From contig JBEKLJ010000144.1 in the NCBI GenBank assembly GCA_050010255.1, positions 1 through 9,251 of the forward strand: 9,251 bases of DNA, read 5' to 3'. Position numbers and translations under genes: made by a program. This document shows positions 1 to 5,777 of this stretch, piece after piece. Below the pieces are notes generated by a model. That model did no database searches, was not told the DNA's origin, and worked only from the letters and a program-made list of their open reading frames with translations. How positions within the stretch are numbered: position 1 is the first letter of the stretch; every line of letters begins with the position of its first letter. This DNA comes from JBEKLJ01 sp050010255. GTDB lineage: Bacteria > Acidobacteriota > Terriglobia > Bryobacterales > Bryobacteraceae.

Positions 1-171
1 CTCGGCGGCCAGGAACAGCATCTGAGCAATGACCAGGTTCGAGACCGTGTCATCGAGCGGCGTCCCCAGGAAGATGATGTTCTCCTTGAGCAGCCGCGAG
101 TAGATGTCGTATGCGCGTTCGCCCCGGGAGGTCTGCTCAACCACCATGGGGACCAGAACGGAATTGCGCAT
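1..171 (-). CDS. clpP: ATP-dependent Clp protease proteolytic subunit ClpP (N-terminal part; runs off the window)
   Basis: ClpP is the serine-peptidase subunit that forms the two-ring chamber working with ClpX or ClpA to degrade unfolded or tagged cytosolic proteins. Only the first 57 residues are present. They read as the canonical ClpP N-terminus: VPMVVEQTSRGERAYDIYSR, then LLKENIIFLGTPLDD and VSNLVIAQMLFLAAE, covering the axial loop region and the first helices. The Ser-His-Asp catalytic residues would lie beyond base 1, so activity cannot be judged. The ATG at 171 is supported by a strong Shine-Dalgarno (GGGAGGT, complement of 180-186) 8 nt upstream and by an in-frame TAA overlapping that site. 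The gene lies 40 nt downstream of an Rrf2 regulator on the same strand, so cotranscription is likely. In many bacteria tig (trigger factor) sits in this upstream position instead; that comparison is from general knowledge. Confidence 0.94.
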   Translation of the reverse strand, partial: MRNSVLVPMVVEQTSRGERAYDIYSRLLKENIIFLGTPLDDTVSNLVIAQMLFLAAE

Positions 172-211
172 TCGGATTTACCTCCCACCACCCGGCCGAG
201 CGGGCCATTCC

Positions 212-688
212 TCAGCTTTTCTTGCTGCCGCCGGCAACTACTTTCCTGCTTCTCCGCGGTTTCTCGAGCGCCTTGCGCTTCTCTTCCAGCGCCGCTGCCA
301 GATCGGCGATGGTCGTCTTCTCCAAGTATTCCATAATCTTCGCCCGCAACGCCTTCCAGGAGTCGTGCATGCCGCACGGAGCGTCGTCGGTGCACTCGGC
401 AAGCCCGCTGACGCACTTCTGGTAGCCGGTGAGCCCGTCCAGCGCCTCCACCAGTTGGCTGAGGCTGGTCTGGCTGGGCGGCCTGCACAAGCTGAAGCCC
501 CCGGTCGGTCCCTTACTGGAGCGCAGCAGCCCCTTGCGCGCCAACTGTTGCAGGATCTTCGCCAGGAAGTGGGTGGGGATGCCTTCTTGCTCGGCAATCT
601 GCCGCACCATCGTGTACTTTCCCTCCGGGACCTGCGCCAGGTTCACAAAGGCCCGGATTGCGTACTCGGCTGAACGCGAGTAGAGCAT
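212..688 (-). CDS. Rrf2-family, IscR-like iron-sulfur transcriptional regulator
   Basis: This is a 158-residue DNA-binding regulator of the Rrf2 family (IscR, NsrR, RirA, CymR relatives). The N-terminus MLYSRSAEYAIRAFVNLA is typical. A winged helix follows at about residues 26-66, with recognition helix around THFLAKILQQLARKGLL and the wing signature KGPTGGF. Residues 92-108 hold C92-x6-C99-x5-C105-x2-H108. E. coli IscR ligates its [2Fe-2S] cluster with three Cys and one His in nearly the same spacing (C-x5-C-x5-C-x2-H), so a redox- or iron-responsive cluster is a reasonable inference. The region after the ligands (HDSWKALRAKIMEYLE) also matches IscR's pattern. A basic Lys/Arg-rich tail (about 137-158) extends beyond the usual core. 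I chose the ATG at 688 because AGGGGAG lies 8 nt upstream; an in-frame GTG at 715 would add nine atypical residues. The next gene on the strand is clpP. Its targets are unknown; autoregulation is common in the family. Confidence 0.93.
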   Translation of the reverse strand: MLYSRSAEYAIRAFVNLAQVPEGKYTMVRQIAEQEGIPTHFLAKILQQLARKGLLRSSKGPTGGFSLCRPPSQTSLSQLVEALDGLTGYQKCVSGLAECTDDAPCGMHDSWKALRAKIMEYLEKTTIADLAAALEEKRKALEKPRRSRKVVAGGSKKS

Positions 689-696
689 GGTAGGTT

Positions 697-703
697 CTCC
701 CCT
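697..703 (-). promoter_or_regulatory. Ribosome binding site of the Rrf2 gene
   Basis: On the minus strand AGGGGAG is followed by 8 nt and then the ATG at 688. It decides in favour of this start over the upstream GTG at 715, because it lies inside the extension that the GTG start would create. Confidence 0.7.
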
Positions 704-728
704 CTTGAGAGCCACAAGCGCACTCTTT

Positions 729-759
729 TATCTTGAAACAGGATCCCTAGGGAACGCAA
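729..759 (-). promoter_or_regulatory. Candidate promoter with palindromic operator upstream of the Rrf2 gene
   Basis: Reading the minus strand, TTGCGT (759-754) and AAGATA (734-729) resemble -35 and -10 boxes but are separated by 19 nt, longer than ideal. The spacer contains the perfect 10-bp palindrome TCCCTAGGGA (744-753), right beside the -35 box. Rrf2 proteins bind dyad sites that often overlap their own promoters, so autoregulation here is possible. I did not find a match to the IscR type 2 consensus. Both promoter boxes are weak matches. Confidence 0.27.
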
Positions 760-1079
760 CCGGATTTCGGAGTCCAGCCCGGATTCATCACCCGCCCGCA
801 TGTTTCACCACGATCGTAGCGAGGCGCGATGAGAGGGCTGCAAGAGCATCCAGCGACGCCACCCGGCGCGCTCGCGGTTGGCGCCCGCAGGTCCGTAACG
901 GATCGAGGACTCACCCCGAGCGCAACTTGAGAAGATACCGGCCTCCCGCAAGCCGCAGCCGAAGGCGTGTGAGCAGATCGGGCTAGGTCCATTTGTCGCC
1001 GGTGTTTGGCGTCAGCGGCCGTCTGATCGCGGAGCTGAGGGGGGACACGCCGTCACGCGGCCGACGGCATCCCGGGGCG

Positions 1080-1088
1080 TGGTACGAT
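1080..1088 (+). promoter_or_regulatory. Candidate extended -10 element for the GT-C gene
   Basis: TGGTACGAT has the TGn extension followed by TACGAT, which matches four of six positions of the sigma70 -10 box. It would place a transcription start about 30 nt before the ATG at 1125. No good -35 box lies at the right distance (the best is CCGACG at 1061-1066 with a 16-nt spacer), so the call is tentative. Confidence 0.27.
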
Positions 1089-1124
1089 CAGTCCTTCCGC
1101 CATCCGGCGCGGCTTATTCGACCC

Positions 1125-3155
1125 ATGAAACGACTCGGCACGCTTCCGGCCTGCGCGGCCGCATTCATTGCCGCCTATTTCCTGTGGCTTACCGGGCATG
1201 GACTCTGGACCTACTTCCACCCCGATGACCTGATGAACCTCTACGGCTGGTGGGCGCAGCCGGTGTGGAAGCTCGTGACCTCGAACCTGCTCTACTTCTC
1301 GCCCGCCTACCGGCCCATGGGCGGCGTGTTCTACAGCGTCCTGTTCGCCATCTTCGGCTTCGACCCGCTGCCCTTCCGGGTCGCCGTGTTCGCGCTTCTG
1401 CTGGGCAACTTGCTGCTGGTGTACTTGCTGGCGAGACGGCTCACCGGCTCGCGGGAGGTGGCGGCGCTGGCGGTGCTGCTGGGCTGCTGCCACCGCGACC
1501 TGTACGCGATTTACGAAAGCACGAGCGCGGTCTACGACGTGCTGTGCTTCTCCTTCTACTATGGCGCGCTGCTTTACTACGTCCGGATCCGGCAGAACGG
1601 CCGGCGCCTCGGCCCCCTCCAACTGGTGGTATTCTGCGCGCTTTATGCCTGCGCGCTCAACTCCAAGGAGATGGCCGTCACCCTGCCTCTGCTGGTTGGC
1701 GCCTACGAACTGATCTACGCCCCGCCGGATTCCTGGCGCCTCGTTAACCTCTGGATCTGGCTGAAGCGGGAAGGCCGCGGCGCGGTGATCGCAGCGGCCA
1801 TGACCGTGCCTTACCTCATCGGGAAGGCCGTCGTTCCTGGCCCGCTGGTCACTCCCGCGTACCTGCCGCGGTTCTCCGCGTCCCTGTTCCTGTTCAAATG
1901 GCAGGACTACCTGGGGCAGCTCTTCCAGGACGCAATCCGATTCGACGCGCTGGGGACGACCGTCCTCTTGCTGGGCCTGCTCGTCGTCGCCTGGCGCCTG
2001 CGCCAGCGCGCGGTCTGGTTCGCCTGGGTCGTCCTTGTGGTCAGCATGCTGCCGCTGGTCTTTACTGCGCCGCACCGTAGCGGCTACGTGCTCTACATCC
2101 CGCTGGTGGGATGGGCGCTGTACGCCGCGCTCCTGCTGGTGCGCGGACGCGACGCTCTCCTCCAGGCATTCCAACGTCTCCGGCAGCGCGCTGGCGCCGC
2201 CGCGGGCCGTCCCGTGCCCCCCGCGTGGGTGCAGGTGCTCCTGTTCGTCGGGGTGGCAGTGGCTCTCGCCCCCGTCAATCAGCGGGTCGCTCCGGACGAG
2301 CACTGGGTGAAGCTCCACCAGACGCAGGTTCAATCCGTCGCCGAGGTCTTGCGCCGGGAACACCCGGCCATGCGGCCGCGGGCGAGCGTCCTGTTCATCG
2401 GCGAACCGCTGCCCGACTGGACGACCACGTTCCTGCTGCGTTTGTACTATCGCGATGACACGCTGACGGCCAGCCGCGTCGGCGCCGACCACCCGGACGC
2501 CTCCCGCCCGGGGTTCCCCGGCTACGACTACGTGTTTCGCTGGCAGGGGCAGGAACTCAGGACCCTGAAAGCGCCGCCGCGCTGGGCGGTGGAGATCGTC
2601 AACGCCAGCCGGCCGAACGCTGCCGGCTTCTATGTGGGAGAGACGCTACGGGCGGCCGTGAAGGCCCCTCCGAAGGAACGTGTAGTGGTCACGGCGCGCC
2701 GGGACGGCGGCCAGCCCGCCACCCTTTCCCGTGGCACCACGGATTCCTCGGGCAGGCTGACCGTCACGCGCACACTGACCGCCGAAGACCTTGGCTCCTG
2801 GGAGGAAGACTGGGAGATCGGGGGACACGCGGTCCCGACCCTGCGCTACCAGGTCCAGCCCCGGCCTCCCGTCACAGTTCGCCTCAGCAACCAGACCCGG
2901 CCCGCGGCGCGGGACTTTGTGGTGGGAGACAAGTTCCTGGTCGTCATCACGGGTCCGGCCGGCGAGGCCGTGACGGCGAAGGCGAGCCAGAACGGAGGCG
3001 CGCTGGCGAGCGCCACCTTCGGGTTTACCGATGCCGGCGGACGCTTATCGGTCAGCGGCGAGATGCGCAAGCGGGAGCTCGGCGCTTGGCAGGAAGAATG
3101 GGCCGTCGGCGGCGTGCTCGCCAAGCCCCTCAGGTTCGTCGTCAGGCCGCGCTGA
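1125..3155 (+). CDS. GT-C superfamily glycosyltransferase-like integral membrane protein with tandem C-terminal beta-rich repeats
   Basis: This 676-residue protein has a membrane half and a soluble half. Roughly 11-12 hydrophobic segments span residues 5-385. The loop after the first segment carries HPDDLMN (Asp34-Asp35), the acidic pair in the first extracytoplasmic loop that is the catalytic hallmark of GT-C enzymes, which use polyprenyl-phosphate-linked sugars. NSKEMAVTLP (about 179-188) and HRSGYVLYIPLVG (about 317-329) are further patterns seen in this class. Residues about 487-577 and 582-674 form two homologous repeats, probably periplasmic beta domains. No sugar donor or acceptor can be named. 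The ATG at 1125 starts directly before the first membrane segment (MKRLGTLPACAAAFIAAYF) and is preferred to the TTG at 993, although no clear Shine-Dalgarno precedes it. The gene appears monocistronic, divergent from the Rrf2 gene and convergent with the tolC-like gene. A membrane protein of another function with a GT-C-like fold is the main alternative. Confidence 0.83.
   Translation: MKRLGTLPACAAAFIAAYFLWLTGHGLWTYFHPDDLMNLYGWWAQPVWKLVTSNLLYFSPAYRPMGGVFYSVLFAIFGFDPLPFRVAVFALLLGNLLLVYLLARRLTGSREVAALAVLLGCCHRDLYAIYESTSAVYDVLCFSFYYGALLYYVRIRQNGRRLGPLQLVVFCALYACALNSKEMAVTLPLLVGAYELIYAPPDSWRLVNLWIWLKREGRGAVIAAAMTVPYLIGKAVVPGPLVTPAYLPRFSASLFLFKWQDYLGQLFQDAIRFDALGTTVLLLGLLVVAWRLRQRAVWFAWVVLVVSMLPLVFTAPHRSGYVLYIPLVGWALYAALLLVRGRDALLQAFQRLRQRAGAAAGRPVPPAWVQVLLFVGVAVALAPVNQRVAPDEHWVKLHQTQVQSVAEVLRREHPAMRPRASVLFIGEPLPDWTTTFLLRLYYRDDTLTASRVGADHPDASRPGFPGYDYVFRWQGQELRTLKAPPRWAVEIVNASRPNAAGFYVGETLRAAVKAPPKERVVVTARRDGGQPATLSRGTTDSSGRLTVTRTLTAEDLGSWEEDWEIGGHAVPTLRYQVQPRPPVTVRLSNQTRPAARDFVVGDKFLVVITGPAGEAVTAKASQNGGALASATFGFTDAGGRLSVSGEMRKRELGAWQEEWAVGGVLAKPLRFVVRPR
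2583..2855 (+). repeat. First copy of the C-terminal domain repeat in the GT-C protein
   Basis: Residues about 487-577 share an ordered set of positions with the second copy: N-x-[ST]-R-P, F-x-V-G-[DE], VTA-[RK], DGG or NGG, TD-x-x-GRL, LG-[SA]-W-[EQ]-E, W-x-[IV]-GG and LR-[YF]. The alternating hydrophobic pattern suggests a beta-sandwich. I do not recognise a named domain. Confidence 0.8.
2868..3146 (+). repeat. Second copy of the C-terminal domain repeat in the GT-C protein
   Basis: Residues about 582-674 repeat the pattern of the preceding copy after a short Pro-rich linker (VQPRPPV). Closely matching stretches are LGAWQEEWAVGG here and LGSWEEDWEIGG in copy one. The copies have diverged well below identity at DNA level, so the duplication is old rather than a recent tandem event. 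Confidence 0.8.
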
Positions 3156-3185
3156 GCCGTCGGTGCTGGCTTGCGATCAAGAGCC

Positions 3186-3211
3186 GGCCCGGCCGCCGGA
3201 GCGGCCGAGCC
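3186..3211. terminator. GC-rich hairpin between convergent genes, possible bidirectional terminator
   Basis: GGC-C-CGGCCG, a 6-nt loop (CCGGAG), then CGGCCG-A-GCC form a stem of nine G-C pairs with one C/A mismatch. It lies in the 73-nt gap between the stops of the converging GT-C and tolC-like genes, where a terminator is expected. No T-tract follows on either strand, so it does not fit a classical intrinsic terminator. Confidence 0.4.
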
Positions 3212-3228
3212 TGGGAGGGAAATGGGCG

Positions 3229-5124
3229 TTAGGGCTGGACTGGGGGCAGCGGGCTGGGCGGGCGCGAGACCCTTCCTTGCGTCGCCTCGCCAATCGAGAT
3301 ACTGTTAGCCTCCAGCGTGTCGCCCGTGGCCATGTCGAGCTGCACCTTGGCCTTGGCGTAGCTGCTGGCGGCCGTCACCTCGGTGGAGCGCGCTTGCGCC
3401 AGGTCGCGCTGGTACTGGATCACCAGGAAGATCGTCGAGGCGCCCAGGGCGTACCTCTTCTGCTCGGCATCGAGCGACTGCTCGGCCAGGACACGGGCCT
3501 TCGCGGCCGCCTGGTAACCCGCGCGGGCCTGCTGCTGCGCGATCATCGCGTTCTGAACATCCACCCGGATTTGGTTGATGAGCGACTGCTGCTGGATCTC
3601 CTGCTGACGCATGCTCAGCGCATCCAGGGCGTAATCCGCCTGGGCGGAGCGGTTGCGGATCGGAAAGCTCAACTGGATGCCTATCGCGTAATCGGGAAAG
3701 TTGCGAGCTAACAGTTGCCGCATCACCTTGCTCGTTCCGCCGATGAAGTACGGGTCGGCAAGCCTGATGCTGCCCTCCGGCGGCGGGATCGGGTTGATTT
3801 GGCCGGCCAGGGCGTTGTTGGTCAGGTTCACCATCATGTCCAAGGCGGGCAGCAACTGGCTGCGGGAACCTTTCAGACCGATCTTCGCGCTATCGAGGTT
3901 GATGCGCGACTGGGCCAGCTCCGGCCGGCCCGCCATGGCCTTTGCCACTAGGTCCTGGATCGGAGCCACGGCCTCCGTCGCCGGCACCGTGATGTGGTCG
4001 GTCGGAATGACGTGGGCCTCGGCTATGGACGGGCTCGCCACGCCGACCCTGCTGAGCGCGTTCTTGAGCAGGGTCTCTTGCTGGAGCAGGGCGGTCTGCG
4101 CCACCACGAGCTGCTGCTGGTTGGAGGCCACCTCGGCTTCCGCGCGCACGATCTCGATCGGGGCCAGCGTCCCAATGTCGACCTGCTTCTTGTTGTCCTC
4201 ATACAGCCGCTGGGACAGCGCCAGGGCCTGCTGCCTCACATTGACGTTCTCGATGTCGCTCACCAGGTCCCAGTAGGCGCCGATCACCGCCGAGACGGTC
4301 TGGATGACCTGCTGCTTGAAGGCCAGGTCGGTTACGCGCATGTTGTTCTTGGCGATCTTGATGTTCCGGTTGTTGACCGCCAGGCCGAAGCCTTGCAGGA
4401 GCCGCTGGGTGATCTGGAGGTTGAGGCTGCCGTTGGTGTAAGGGTTGAAGTCGATGACGCTCGAGTTTGTCTTGGCCGTGCTCTGGCTCCAGGCCAGGCT
4501 GACGTTGGTGCCCGTGGAGAACCCCTCCTGGATCCCCGCGTTGTAAGCGCTGTTGTTGTAAACCAGGAAGTTCGTCCCGGTGGTGAACGAGTTGGTTTGG
4601 GGCGAGGTGTGGTGGCCCCAATAGCCGGCCACGTAGAAGGAAGGATCCAGGTTCGGGATCGTGGTGCCGGTGGCTGTGATGATGGTGCCGCCGGTCCCTG
4701 CCGCGCTCGTCGTTCCGGTGCTGCCGCCGGTGCCGAAGGCGCCGCCGGTGATCTGCGACAGCGCTGCCGTGGTGGAGGTCTGAACGCTGGCCGGCACGCC
4801 GCGCAGCAGGCCGCCCGCCTGGGAGCGCAGCAGGCTGGCTTCGGCCTGCGGGCGGTTGTACCGCTGCCACTGGATGTCGAGGTTGTTCTCCAGCGCCAGC
4901 GCGACGGCGTCCTGCAACGACAGGTAGATGTTGCCGGCCCTCAGCAGGGACTCCAGCCGGGTGGAGTTCGCCAGATCCACCGGCGTGATCTGTCTGGGCT
5001 CATACGGCCGCGTTAGACCGGAAAACCGGCCTCCGGAGCGGGTCTGGACATACTGCGCCGATGCCGCCGGCGCCAGCAAGAACAGCACACCCAACAGGGC
5101 AATCCCGGATTCGAAGCGTCTCAT
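3229..5124 (-). CDS. TolC-family outer-membrane efflux factor
   Basis: TolC-family proteins form trimeric outer-membrane channels with a long periplasmic helical tunnel for tripartite efflux pumps or type I secretion. This 631-residue protein starts with a signal peptide (MRRFESGIALLGVLFLLAPA, predicted cleavage after ASA at residue 23, no lipobox Cys). LSLQDAVALALENN (about 68-81) is the usual entry to the first OEP repeat. A long Gln/Ala-rich helical hairpin spans about 255-360 (including GTLAPIEIVRAEAEVASNQQ), and the second repeat runs from RPELAQSRINLDSAKIGLKG (about 400) to a second hairpin at about 492-601. It is longer than the usual 400-500 residues, partly from a Gly/Thr/Ser-rich insert at about 125-155 and a Pro-rich tail. 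The ATG at 5124 is chosen for its AGGAGT site and signal peptide; a TTG at 5163 is unlikely. No inner-membrane pump or adaptor gene is adjacent, so its partners must be elsewhere. Confidence 0.92.
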   Translation of the reverse strand: MRRFESGIALLGVLFLLAPAASAQYVQTRSGGRFSGLTRPYEPRQITPVDLANSTRLESLLRAGNIYLSLQDAVALALENNLDIQWQRYNRPQAEASLLRSQAGGLLRGVPASVQTSTTAALSQITGGAFGTGGSTGTTSAAGTGGTIITATGTTIPNLDPSFYVAGYWGHHTSPQTNSFTTGTNFLVYNNSAYNAGIQEGFSTGTNVSLAWSQSTAKTNSSVIDFNPYTNGSLNLQITQRLLQGFGLAVNNRNIKIAKNNMRVTDLAFKQQVIQTVSAVIGAYWDLVSDIENVNVRQQALALSQRLYEDNKKQVDIGTLAPIEIVRAEAEVASNQQQLVVAQTALLQQETLLKNALSRVGVASPSIAEAHVIPTDHITVPATEAVAPIQDLVAKAMAGRPELAQSRINLDSAKIGLKGSRSQLLPALDMMVNLTNNALAGQINPIPPPEGSIRLADPYFIGGTSKVMRQLLARNFPDYAIGIQLSFPIRNRSAQADYALDALSMRQQEIQQQSLINQIRVDVQNAMIAQQQARAGYQAAAKARVLAEQSLDAEQKRYALGASTIFLVIQYQRDLAQARSTEVTAASSYAKAKVQLDMATGDTLEANSISIGEATQGRVSRPPSPLPPVQP

Positions 5125-5130
5125 CGATGG

Positions 5131-5136
5131 ACTCCT
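5131..5136 (-). promoter_or_regulatory. Ribosome binding site of the tolC-like gene
   Basis: On the minus strand AGGAGT is followed by 6 nt (CCATCG) and then the ATG at 5124. It fixes the start immediately before the signal peptide and argues against the in-frame TTG at 5163. Confidence 0.75.
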
Positions 5137-5213
5137 AGTGCGGGCCTGATAGCCCTCAAGCAAGAGAGTACGGGGCCAGCCAGTTGGCGGTTCCCGGAAA
5201 CTCTCATCCTAGC

Positions 5214-5235
5214 GCACACGCTGAACCGCGTGTGC
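5214..5235. promoter_or_regulatory. Perfect inverted repeat upstream of the tolC-like gene
   Basis: GCACACGC and GCGTGTGC are perfect 8-bp inverted arms around TGAACC. The element ends about 90 nt upstream of the tolC-like ATG. It could be a dimeric-repressor operator (efflux genes are often controlled by TetR- or MarR-type proteins) or a hairpin in the 5' leader of the tolC transcript. The sequence alone does not decide between these. Confidence 0.4.
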
Positions 5236-5280
5236 ACGGTCACGCTCTGGCAGAACTTGGAGCACGAAGGGTGCCAGCAG

Positions 5281-5296
5281 CAAGCGCTTGATTCTA
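5281..5296 (-). promoter_or_regulatory. Candidate -10 box followed by a palindrome, possible tolC-like promoter
   Basis: Reading the minus strand, TAGAAT (5296-5291) matches five of six -10 positions and is followed at once by the perfect palindrome CAAGCGCTTG (5290-5281), where a start-site operator would sit. A TCGACA box lies upstream (5316-5311) but only 14 nt away, too short for a standard promoter. The implied leader to the tolC-like ATG is about 160 nt. Confidence 0.25.
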
Positions 5297-5308
5297 AAGA
5301 GCACTGCG

Positions 5309-5421
5309 CGTGTCGAGTTGTCCGCTCTTGGGATTGTGCGTTCGCCGCCGGGCGGACCGGGGAGCGAGCGGCCTGCGTGTCAAGTTCCCTTTCCACGGCA
5401 GAGGGCAGATCGTGTCGAGGT
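5309..5421 (+). repeat. Three direct repeats of CGTGTCRAGKT
   Basis: The copies are CGTGTCGAGTT (5309-5319), CGTGTCAAGTT (5376-5386) and CGTGTCGAGGT (5411-5421), at intervals of 67 and 35 nt, all in the same orientation. They lie between the two divergent genes, upstream of the promoter facing ROK. Repeated sites of this size are often bound by a regulator, but no known consensus is matched. Confidence 0.4.
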
Positions 5422-5465
5422 GAGGCGGGCCTCTGCCGGCTGCGCCGGAAGGAGAAAGCCCACCC

Positions 5466-5495
5466 TTGACATTTTATCGAGTATGGGGCTAAATA
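5466..5495 (+). promoter_or_regulatory. Sigma70-like promoter facing the ROK gene
   Basis: A perfect TTGACA -35 box (5466-5471) is followed after 18 nt by TAAATA (5490-5495), a good -10 match, inside a locally AT-rich patch that stands out in GC-rich DNA. Transcription would start near 5502, leaving an untranslated leader of about 275 nt before the ROK ATG at 5778. Confidence 0.55.
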
Positions 5496-5777
5496 GTCTG
5501 AGTCCCGCACAAATGGGGTCGTCGGCGTGAAGGCGATGCAGGTAAGCACGAGTTGGGGGTTAGTGTTTCAGCACCTGCCGGTGCGCGGAAACCAGGTTGC
5601 GAGCGGTGGGGGGCGGGACCGCGGGCCTCTTTGCCTGCGCCCTTTCGGAAGGCTCAACGCAGGTTCGCGCAGCCGTCCGGGGCGCGTCCCCTCTCTAGCG
5701 GCTCCCGGGCCAGGGTCGCCGACACCGGCTGGCAGGATGCGGGCATGGAGACCAATATAGTTCCAGGCTTGAATTAA

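Larger units (their letters stand above)
689..1124. other. Gene-free region between the Rrf2 and GT-C genes
   Basis: This divergent intergenic stretch carries no convincing gene. Short frames on both strands have random-looking, Arg/Ser/Pro-rich composition and no ribosome binding site. The GT-C reading frame is open upstream to a TTG at 993, but those extra 44 codons do not resemble the protein and precede the natural membrane-anchor start. A small dyad (TCCGT-A-ACGGA, 891-901) is visible. Apart from the two candidate promoters listed separately, I see no recognisable RNA gene or repeat. Confidence 0.6.
5125..5777. other. Divergent intergenic region between the tolC-like and ROK genes
   Basis: About 650 nt carry no convincing gene. 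Several short frames are open on both strands, but their products are Arg/Pro/Gly-rich and lack good ribosome binding sites. The region is instead rich in short symmetric elements: an inverted repeat at 5214-5235, a palindrome at 5281-5290, three direct repeats at 5309-5421, small GC hairpins at 5436-5448 (CCGGC-TGC-GCCGG) and 5571-5584 (GCACC-TGCC-GGTGC), and a promoter at 5466-5495. It presumably controls both divergent genes. Confidence 0.65.

Noticed and set aside
747..992. Minus-strand frame of 81 codons upstream of the Rrf2 gene
   Set aside because: Random-looking Ser/Pro/Arg/Cys composition, no ribosome binding site, and it covers the likely promoter region of the Rrf2 gene.
993..1124. 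N-terminal extension of the GT-C protein from a TTG codon
   Set aside because: The added 44 residues are charged and unlike a leader, no Shine-Dalgarno supports the TTG, and the ATG at 1125 immediately precedes the first membrane segment.
1053..2492. Long minus-strand frame (479 codons) opposite the GT-C gene
   Set aside because: The product is Gln/His/Glu/Arg-rich without any hydrophobic core or motif, and the opposite strand encodes a clear polytopic membrane protein.
3994..5016. Long plus-strand frame (340 codons) opposite the tolC-like gene
   Set aside because: It is a shadow of the TolC-family coding frame and is extremely rich in Gly, Arg, Leu and Val with no recognisable fold.
5730..5745. 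Possible sigma54 promoter just upstream of ROK
   Set aside because: TGGCAG-N5-GGGCA keeps the GG and GC at the right spacing but lacks the TT of the -12 element and the C of TGGCAC, and such partial matches are common in GC-rich DNA.
5527..5760. Small frame with GTG start just downstream of the 5466-5495 promoter
   Set aside because: The predicted 77 residues are Arg/Pro/Gly-rich and look like translated non-coding GC-rich DNA. Only a weak GGGGT precedes the start.
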